A stretch of DNA of 31,803 nucleotides from Actinomycetes bacterium (GTDB lineage: Bacteria > Actinomycetota > Actinomycetes > Actinomycetales > Cellulomonadaceae), in assembly GCA_023432565.1 (NCBI GenBank), contig JAEYUL010000128.1:1-31803 (forward strand). The letters are read 5' to 3'. The notes under the pieces are model-generated. The model worked only from the letters and a program-made list of their open reading frames with translations, did not search any database and was not told where the DNA came from. Of this stretch, positions 27,100 to 31,803 are shown one piece after another. A program made the translations under genes and the position numbers. The first letter of the stretch is position 1. Every line of letters starts with the position of its first letter.

Positions 27100-27669
27100 A
27101 TGACGACGACGCCTGCGCGGTTGACGGTGCTGGCCGGCCCCACGGCCGTGGGCAAGGGGACGGTCTCCTCCGACGTCCGGGCGCGCTATCCCGAGGTGTG
27201 GCTCTCGGTGTCGGCGACGACCCGCGCGCCCCGGCCCGGCGAGGTGGACGGCGTGCACTACCACTTCGTCTCGGCCGACGAGTTCGACCGGATGGTGCGC
27301 GACGGCGAGCTGCTCGAGTGGGCCGTGGTGCACGGCCGCAACCGTTACGGCACGCCACGAGGCCCGGTCGAGGAGCGGCTCGCCGCGGGAGTACCGACCC
27401 TGCTCGAGATCGACCTGCAGGGTGCGCGTCAGGTCCGCGAGTCGATGCCGGACGCGCGGTTCGTCTTCCTCGCGCCCCCATCGTTCGACGAGCTGGTACG
27501 CCGGCTGGTCGGCAGGGGCACGGAGAGCGCCGAGGAGCGCGAGCGCCGGCTCGCCACGGCTCGCGTCGAGCTCGCGGCCGCTTCGGAGTTCGACCACGTG
27601 ATCGTGAACGACCGCGTGACACGCGCCACGGACGAGCTCGTGCACGTCATGGGAGTCGTCCCGCGCTGA
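27100..27669 (+). CDS. gmk: Guanylate kinase
   Basis: Gmk phosphorylates GMP to GDP with ATP. The 189-residue product has the P-loop AGPTAVGKGTV near residues 12-22. It also has the GMP-binding LSVSATTRAPRPGEVDGVHY and FVSADEFDRMVRDGELLEW, then RYGTPRGPVE and a lid region with RGTESAEERERRL. The C-terminal VIVNDRVTRATDELVHVM is standard. The start is ATG 27100; AGGAG lies 12 nt upstream, rather far, and a large hairpin sits before it. It is followed by rpoZ with its own -10. Confidence 0.96.
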   Translation: MTTTPARLTVLAGPTAVGKGTVSSDVRARYPEVWLSVSATTRAPRPGEVDGVHYHFVSADEFDRMVRDGELLEWAVVHGRNRYGTPRGPVEERLAAGVPTLLEIDLQGARQVRESMPDARFVFLAPPSFDELVRRLVGRGTESAEERERRLATARVELAAASEFDHVIVNDRVTRATDELVHVMGVVPR

Positions 27670-27677
27670 CGCCCGGG

Positions 27678-27683
27678 TAGACT
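27678..27683 (+). promoter_or_regulatory. rpoZ promoter -10 (TAGACT)
   Basis: TAGACT at 27678-27683, just after the gmk stop, fits the -10 type used across the window. The -35 is weak (GTCGTC at 27655-27660, 17-nt spacing). It would give a leader of about 46 nt with the Shine-Dalgarno sequence GGGAG at 27724-27728, 7 nt from the rpoZ GTG. Confidence 0.5.
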
Positions 27684-27735
27684 GTCGGGCAGCTCATCGA
27701 TCTCTGCTCACCCCCCAAGCCTCGGGAGTCCCTCC

Positions 27736-27999
27736 GTGTCCGGAACCGTTGCCGCCCCGACGGGCATCACCGACCCGCCGATCGACCAGCTCCTCGAGCG
27801 GGCCGACTCGAAGTACGCCCTGGTGCTCTACTCGGCCAAGCGCGCCCGCCAGATCAACGCCTACTACTCCCAGCTCAACGAGGGCCTGCTGGAGTACGTC
27901 GGCCCGCTGGTCGAGACGCGCCCGCAGGAGAAGCCCCTGTCGATCGCGATGCGTGAGATCGACCGCGGCCTGCTGACCGTTCAGGCCACCGAGGACTGA
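27736..27999 (+). CDS. rpoZ: RNA polymerase omega subunit
   Basis: Omega supports assembly and stability of RNA polymerase by clasping the beta-prime C-terminus. The 87-residue product begins SGTVAAPTGITDPPIDQLLE and contains the core ADSKYALVLYSAKRARQIN, then QEKPLSIAMREIDRG. This is the usual actinobacterial form. The GTG start has GGGAG at 7-nt spacing. coaBC follows after 29 nt, so the two are probably cotranscribed. Confidence 0.96.
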   Translation: MSGTVAAPTGITDPPIDQLLERADSKYALVLYSAKRARQINAYYSQLNEGLLEYVGPLVETRPQEKPLSIAMREIDRGLLTVQATED

Positions 28000-28028
28000 G
28001 TCCCCGCTCGCCGGGCGGAGGAGCGCGC

Positions 28029-29285
28029 ATGCGCGTCGTGCTGGGTGTCGCGGGCGGGATCGCCGCCTACAAGGCGGTGCTGCTGCTGCGCCTCCTGCGC
28101 GAGGCGGGTCACGAGGTCCGCGTCGTCCCGACGCACGCGGCCCTGCAGTTCGTGGGTCGCCCGACGTGGGAGGCGTTGTCGGGCCAGCGCGTGACCACGG
28201 ACGTCTTCGAGGACGTCGACGAGGTCGCCCACGTGGCGATCGGCCAGCAGGCCGACCTCGTCGTGGTCGCGCCGGCGACCGCGGACCTGCTCGCCCGAGC
28301 AGCGACCGGCCGCGCCGACGACCTGCTCACCGCGACGCTCCTGGTGACGCGCGCCCCGGTGCTGCTGGCCCCGGCGATGCACACCGAGATGTGGCAGCAC
28401 CCGGCGACCGTGGCGAACGTCGCGACGCTGCGCTCACGCGGCGTCCACGTGCTCGAGCCGGCGTCCGGGCGGCTCACGGGTTCCGACACCGGGCCGGGTC
28501 GGCTGCCCGAGCCCGAGGACATCGCCTCGGCTGCCCTCGCGCTCGTCCAGGGCGCCGCAGCCGCAGGAGCCGGGGCGCCCACACCGGCCCGCACGCAGGA
28601 CGCCGGCCGCACCCCCGCGCTCGACCTGGCCGGCTGGCGCGTCGTGGTGTCCGCCGGGGGCACGCGCGAGCCCATCGACCCCGTGCGCTTCCTGGGCAAC
28701 CGCTCGTCCGGCCGGCAGGGCGTCGCGCTCGCCGTCGCGGCGGCGCGCCGGGGTGCGCACGTGACCCTCGTCGCGGCCAACCTGGCGGTGCCCGCCCCCG
28801 AAGGCGTCGACGTGGTGACGGTCACCACCGCGGCCGAGCTCCGCGAGGCGGTGCGCGCGGCCGCGAAGGACGCGGAGGCGGTCGTGATGGCCGCGGCGGT
28901 GGCGGACTTCCGCCCGGTCAGCCCTGCCGACGCGAAGATCAAGAAGCGCGCCGGTGCCCAGGCACCGACCATCCAGCTCGTCGAGACCGTCGACGTGCTC
29001 GCCGAGCTCGCTCGCGACCGGCTGCGCCCCGGCCAGGTGGTGGTCGGCTTCGCGGCCGAGACCGGTGACGCCCACGGCACGGTGCTCGAGCACGGCCGGG
29101 ACAAGGCGCTGCGCAAGGGGGCGGACCTGCTCGTCGTCAACGCCGTGGGGGACGACCTCGGCTTCGGCACCACGGACAACGACGTCACGATCCTCGACGC
29201 CACCGGCGAGCCGGTCGCATCCGCGCGGGGGAGCAAGGACGAGGTCGCCGACGCCGTGTGGGACGCCGTCCGCTCGCTGGGCTGA
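28029..29285 (+). CDS. coaBC: Bifunctional phosphopantothenoylcysteine decarboxylase / phosphopantothenate-cysteine ligase
   Basis: CoaBC carries out two consecutive coenzyme A steps: joining cysteine to phosphopantothenate (CoaB half) and FMN-dependent decarboxylation (CoaC half). The 418-residue product has the CoaC half first, with GGIAAYKAVLLLRLLREAG, the likely catalytic H68 in AHVAIGQQADLVVVAPATAD, and PAMHTEMWQHPAT. The CoaB half has SAGGTREPIDPVRFLGNRSS, AAAVADFRP and the lysine-rich KIKK. The Escherichia coli CoaC cysteine before GPGR is not seen (RLTGSDTGPGRL), and I recall the same in the mycobacterial enzyme. A proline/alanine linker (APTPARTQDAGRTP) joins the halves. GGAG lies 8 nt before the ATG. 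Confidence 0.97.
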   Translation: MRVVLGVAGGIAAYKAVLLLRLLREAGHEVRVVPTHAALQFVGRPTWEALSGQRVTTDVFEDVDEVAHVAIGQQADLVVVAPATADLLARAATGRADDLLTATLLVTRAPVLLAPAMHTEMWQHPATVANVATLRSRGVHVLEPASGRLTGSDTGPGRLPEPEDIASAALALVQGAAAAGAGAPTPARTQDAGRTPALDLAGWRVVVSAGGTREPIDPVRFLGNRSSGRQGVALAVAAARRGAHVTLVAANLAVPAPEGVDVVTVTTAAELREAVRAAAKDAEAVVMAAAVADFRPVSPADAKIKKRAGAQAPTIQLVETVDVLAELARDRLRPGQVVVGFAAETGDAHGTVLEHGRDKALRKGADLLVVNAVGDDLGFGTTDNDVTILDATGEPVASARGSKDEVADAVWDAVRSLG

Positions 29286-29310
29286 GGACGGTCGGGGGTT
29301 GGCGCGCGAC

Positions 29311-29316
29311 TAGGCT
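29311..29316 (+). promoter_or_regulatory. metK promoter -10 (TAGGCT), probably leaderless
   Basis: TAGGCT at 29311-29316 in GACTAGGCT ends 7 nt before the metK ATG at 29324. No Shine-Dalgarno sequence and no SAM-riboswitch-like structure fit in the 38-nt gap after coaBC. The -35 region is poor. Confidence 0.6.
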
Positions 29317-29323
29317 TGGCTGC

Positions 29324-30526
29324 ATGACTGAGCCTGCGATGCGCCTGTTCACCTCGGAGTCGGTGACGGAGGGCCATCCGGACAAGATCTGCGACCAGAT
29401 CTCGGACTCGATCCTCGACGCGATCCTCGAGCAGGACCCCGACGCGCGCGTGGCCGTCGAGACCATGGTGACCACGGGCCTCGTGCACGTCGTGGGAGAG
29501 GTCTCGACCGAGGCGTACGTGGAGATCCCCCAGATCATCCGCCAGGTGGTGCAGGAGATCGGCTACACCTCGTCCCACATCGGGTTCGACGGCGAGTCGT
29601 GCGGGGTCTCGGTGTCCATCGGCCAGCAGTCGCCGGACATCGCGATCGGCGTCGACAAGTCGCTCGAGGTGCGCCAGGACGCCTCGGACCACGACGAGCT
29701 CGACGGCCAGGGCGCGGGCGACCAGGGCCTCATGTTCGGGTACGCGTCCGACGAGACGCCGTCGCTCATGCCGCTGCCGATCTGGCTCGCCCACCGCCTT
29801 GCCGAGCGGCTCGCGCTGGTCCGCAAGGAGGGGATCGTGCCGGGGCTGCGCCCCGACGGCAAGACGCAGGTGACGATCGGCTACGAAGGTGACCGCCCCG
29901 CCCGCCTGGACGCGCTGGTGCTCTCGACGCAGCACGAGCCCGACGTGCGCCTCGAGACGCAGCTGCGCCCCGCGATCGTCGAGCACGTGATCGAGCCCGT
30001 GCTGGCGCAGGTGGACCTCGACCTGTCGTCCTACGACCTGTTCGTGAACCCGACGGGCCAGTTCGTCGTCGGCGGCCCCAAGGGCGACGCCGGCCTCACC
30101 GGTCGCAAGATCATCGTCGACACCTACGGCGGGTTCGCGCGGCACGGCGGCGGGGCGTTCTCCGGCAAGGACCCGTCGAAGGTCGACCGTTCCGCGGCGT
30201 ACGCGATGCGCTGGGTCGCCAAGAACGTCGTCGCGGCCGGGCTCGCTCGGCGCTGCGAGGTGCAGGTGGCCTACGCGATCGGCAAGGCTCACCCCGTCGG
30301 GCTGTACGTGGAGACGTTCGGGACGGGTGTCGTCGACGACGCGCGCCTGACAGACGCGATCCGCGAGGTCTTCGACCTGCGCCCGGCGGCGATCATCCGC
30401 ACGCTGCGCCTGCAGCGGCCCATCTACCGTCAGACCGCGGCGTACGGACACTTCGGCCGTGAGCTGCCCGACTTCACCTGGGAGCGCACGGACCGCGTCG
30501 ACGAGCTCCGAGCGGCGGTCCGCTGA
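29324..30526 (+). CDS. metK: S-adenosylmethionine synthetase
   Basis: MetK forms S-adenosylmethionine from methionine and ATP. The 400-residue product has FTSESVTEGHPDKICDQISD at the N-terminus, the GAGDQGLMFGYA signature, KTQVTIGY and the phosphate-loop GGFARHGGGAFSGKDPSKVD. All expected active-site motifs are intact. The ATG at 29324 is chosen because the conserved N-terminus begins there and TAGGCT lies 7 nt upstream; the frame extends to 29258 without homology. The SAM it makes is the donor for enzymes such as the methyltransferase at 16784-17602, although no special link is implied. Confidence 0.98.
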   Translation: MTEPAMRLFTSESVTEGHPDKICDQISDSILDAILEQDPDARVAVETMVTTGLVHVVGEVSTEAYVEIPQIIRQVVQEIGYTSSHIGFDGESCGVSVSIGQQSPDIAIGVDKSLEVRQDASDHDELDGQGAGDQGLMFGYASDETPSLMPLPIWLAHRLAERLALVRKEGIVPGLRPDGKTQVTIGYEGDRPARLDALVLSTQHEPDVRLETQLRPAIVEHVIEPVLAQVDLDLSSYDLFVNPTGQFVVGGPKGDAGLTGRKIIVDTYGGFARHGGGAFSGKDPSKVDRSAAYAMRWVAKNVVAAGLARRCEVQVAYAIGKAHPVGLYVETFGTGVVDDARLTDAIREVFDLRPAAIIRTLRLQRPIYRQTAAYGHFGRELPDFTWERTDRVDELRAAVR

Positions 30527-30529
30527 CCG

Positions 30530-30564
30530 CTGCGGGAGGCGCGCCCGCGGCCCGTCGCCCGCAG
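30530..30564 (+). terminator. Possible hairpin terminator after metK
   Basis: CTGCGGG at 30530-30536 pairs with CCCGCAG at 30558-30564, a 7-bp stem with a 21-nt GC-rich loop that may fold further. It begins 4 nt after the metK stop. There is no T-tract, so confidence is modest. Confidence 0.4.
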
Positions 30565-30595
30565 TGCTCGCGCGACCGGGCGAACGTCGGCGCCC

Positions 30596-30643
30596 ATGGC
30601 GATGCCCTGGATCACGACGCCCTGGATCACGACGCCCGCATGA
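30596..30643 (+). CDS. Possible 15-codon leader ORF with a duplicated pentapeptide
   Basis: An ATG at 30596 opens a short frame that reads MAMPWITTPWITTPA and stops with TGA at 30641-30643. It contains the 15-bp tandem repeat in frame, so PWITT occurs twice, with two tryptophan codons. Two hairpins lie between it and priA (30654-30673 and 30675-30699). No convincing Shine-Dalgarno sequence precedes it. It could be a chance frame, or a leader peptide whose translation affects the hairpins and priA. Confidence 0.25.
   Translation: MAMPWITTPWITTPA
30604..30633. repeat. 15-bp perfect tandem duplication
   Basis: The unit GCCCTGGATCACGAC occurs at 30604-30618 and again at 30619-30633, followed by a partial third start (GCCC). 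It is the only perfect tandem repeat of this size I noticed in the window. A length of 15 bp keeps any reading frame. Confidence 0.9.
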
Positions 30644-30653
30644 CGACGACCCT

Positions 30654-30699
30654 CGCCCGGGATGCCTCGGGCGTGGGCTCGTGATGGTGAGATGAGCCC
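30654..30699 (+). promoter_or_regulatory. Two successive hairpins directly before priA
   Basis: The first hairpin pairs CGCCCG (30654-30659) with CGGGCG (30668-30673). The second pairs GGGCTC (30675-30680) with GAGCCC (30694-30699) and ends on the base before the priA GTG. The second would cover the weak ribosome-binding site GGTGAG (30686-30691). An alternative reading is a leaderless promoter with TGAGAT (30688-30693) ending 6 nt before the GTG. Confidence 0.35.
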
Positions 30700-31803
30700 G
30701 TGGAGACGACGCCCGAGCAGCTGACGCTCGACGGCGTGCCCGCACCGCGTGCGCGGCGCCGTCCGCGCGCTGCGGGTGAGGTCGCTGCCGTGCTGCCCGT
30801 GGCGCGCGTCTGCATCGACCTGCCGCCGGCGCACCTGGACCGTCCGTTCGAGTACGCGGTCCCGGCCGCGCTGGCCGACGACGCCCAGCCGGGCACCCGC
30901 GTGAAGGTGCGGTTCGGCGGACAGGACGTCGACGGGTACGTGCTCGAGCGCGCCGAGGATGCCGAGCACGACGGCGCGCTCACGCCCCTGCGGCGCGTGG
31001 TGTCGCCCGAGCGGGTGCTGCACCCGGCCACGGCCCGGCTGGCGCGTGCGGTCGCCGACCGCTGGGCCGGGACGCTCGCGGACGTGCTCCGCCTCGCGAT
31101 CCCGCCGCGGCACGCGCGCGTCGAGGCCGAGCAGGTGCCCGGCGAGGCGACTCGCGTCGCTCCGCCGTCGCCCTCGGCGACCGCGTGGGCGGACTACCGC
31201 GGGGGGTCGGCCTTCGTGCAGCACGTGACCGGCGGAGGAGCGCCGCGGGCCGTGTGGACCGCGCTGCCCGGGCAGCCCGGGGCGCGCTGGCCCGACGCGA
31301 TCGCCCAGGCGGTGGCCGCGGCGGTCCTCGGGCGCCGGGGTGCGCTGGTGGTCGTGCCCGACAACCGCGACGTCGACCGGGTGCTGGCCGCGCTCGAGCA
31401 GGTGGGCGTGCCGCGCTGGACACCCGGGCTCCTGGGCGGGGCCGTGCGGCTGACGGCGGACGACGGCCCGAGCCCGCGCTACCGGGCCTTCCTGGCCGCC
31501 TCGCGCGGCCACGCCGACGTGGTCGTCGGCACGCGTGCGGCGGCGTTCGCTCCCGTGCACGACCTCGGGCTGGTCGTGTGCTGGGACGACGGCGACTCGC
31601 TGCACGCCGAGCCCCGCGCGCCCTACCCGCACGTGCGGGAGGTGCTCGGGCTGCGCTCGGAGATCGAGCGCACGGCCCTGCTGATCGGCGCGCACGGACG
31701 CACGGTCGAGGCGCAGGCGCTCGTGGTCGCCGGCTGGGCGCACGACGTGAGCGCCGACCGGCCCCGCGTGCGCGAACGGGTCCCGCGCGTGCAGGCGCTG
31801 ACG
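30700..31803 (+). CDS. priA: Primosomal protein N' (PriA-like), 5' part
   Basis: The first 368 codons are present and the gene runs off the window. The N-terminal 3'-end-binding domain is clear: VARVCIDLPPAHLDRPFEYA, then PGTRVKVRFGGQDVDGYVLE. Where Escherichia coli PriA has the Walker A phrase GVTGSGKTEVY, this protein has TALPGQPGARWPDAI, and the DEEH box is replaced by CWDDGDSLHAEPRAPYPHVRE. Actinobacterial PriA proteins are known to lack recognisable helicase motifs, so this is probably a replication-restart factor without helicase activity. The GTG at 30700 is the first start after an in-frame TGA at 30688. Location right after metK matches other actinobacteria. Confidence 0.88.
   Translation, partial: METTPEQLTLDGVPAPRARRRPRAAGEVAAVLPVARVCIDLPPAHLDRPFEYAVPAALADDAQPGTRVKVRFGGQDVDGYVLERAEDAEHDGALTPLRRVVSPERVLHPATARLARAVADRWAGTLADVLRLAIPPRHARVEAEQVPGEATRVAPPSPSATAWADYRGGSAFVQHVTGGGAPRAVWTALPGQPGARWPDAIAQAVAAAVLGRRGALVVVPDNRDVDRVLAALEQVGVPRWTPGLLGGAVRLTADDGPSPRYRAFLAASRGHADVVVGTRAAAFAPVHDLGLVVCWDDGDSLHAEPRAPYPHVREVLGLRSEIERTALLIGAHGRTVEAQALVVAGWAHDVSADRPRVRERVPRVQALT

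Noticed and set aside
29286..29323. SAM riboswitch upstream of metK
   Set aside because: The gap is only 38 nt and a TAGGCT -10 ends 7 nt before the start, leaving no room for an aptamer.
30604..30633. CRISPR-like repeat
   Set aside because: The two 15-bp units are directly adjacent without spacers, and no cas genes are present.
30596..30699. Classical trp-type attenuator
   Set aside because: The tryptophan codons are not adjacent, no U-tract follows the hairpins, and the downstream gene is priA, not a tryptophan gene.
28109..30745. An 878-codon reverse frame opposite coaBC and metK
   Set aside because: Both forward genes are unmistakable; the reverse product is low complexity and spans gene boundaries.

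Overview
The window is high-GC DNA with frequent GTG starts, 4-bp stop/start overlaps, TAGGCT-type -10 hexamers close to start codons, an mIHF gene and a pyrR-pyrB-pyrC-orf-carA-carB-pyrF operon. All of this points to an actinobacterium. The gene content would fit the Micrococcales (for example a Cellulomonas-like genome), but that genus guess is inference. The backbone order aroC-aroK-aroB-aroQ-efp-nusB, then pyr operon-mihF-gmk-rpoZ-coaBC-metK-priA, is the actinobacterial arrangement I know from Streptomyces and, in two separate blocks, from Mycobacterium.

Layout. 2-481: 3' end of a prepilin peptidase. 523-8187: shikimate genes aroC, aroK, aroB, aroQ, split by a reverse-strand 1308-residue secreted protein made almost wholly of fibronectin type III-like modules (1783-5709). 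8226-9363: a SatD-like protein with a C-terminal helix-turn-helix, converging on a small membrane protein. 9643-10624: efp and nusB. 10680-17602: an accessory stretch with a membrane GGDEF/EAL c-di-GMP protein (reverse), two tandem secreted subtilases with the same architecture, and a PrmC-related methyltransferase overlapping the second subtilase. 17671-26531: the pyrimidine operon, preceded by a PyrR-binding RNA hairpin that covers the pyrR Shine-Dalgarno sequence. 26681-30526: mihF, gmk, rpoZ, coaBC and metK. 30700-31803: 5' part of priA, which runs off the window.

How the genes work together. AroB, AroQ, AroK and AroC catalyse four of the seven shikimate steps (2, 3, 5 and 7). The pyr operon encodes carbamoyl-phosphate synthetase, aspartate transcarbamoylase, dihydroorotase and OMP decarboxylase plus their regulator; pyrD and pyrE are not in the window. 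Gmk, RpoZ, CoaBC, MetK, EF-P, NusB, mIHF and PriA are general nucleotide, cofactor, transcription, translation and chromosome-maintenance functions.

The most notable non-housekeeping signals are: (i) four genes with a TAGGCT hexamer 6-7 nt before the start codon, suggesting leaderless transcription; (ii) the FN3 concatemer inside the aro cluster; (iii) the SatD-like/membrane-protein convergent pair; (iv) the c-di-GMP/subtilase/methyltransferase block sitting where Streptomyces carries bldD; (v) a 15-codon ORF with a duplicated pentapeptide and two hairpins ahead of priA. I saw no rRNA, tRNA, CRISPR array, insertion sequence, phage gene or known defence system.
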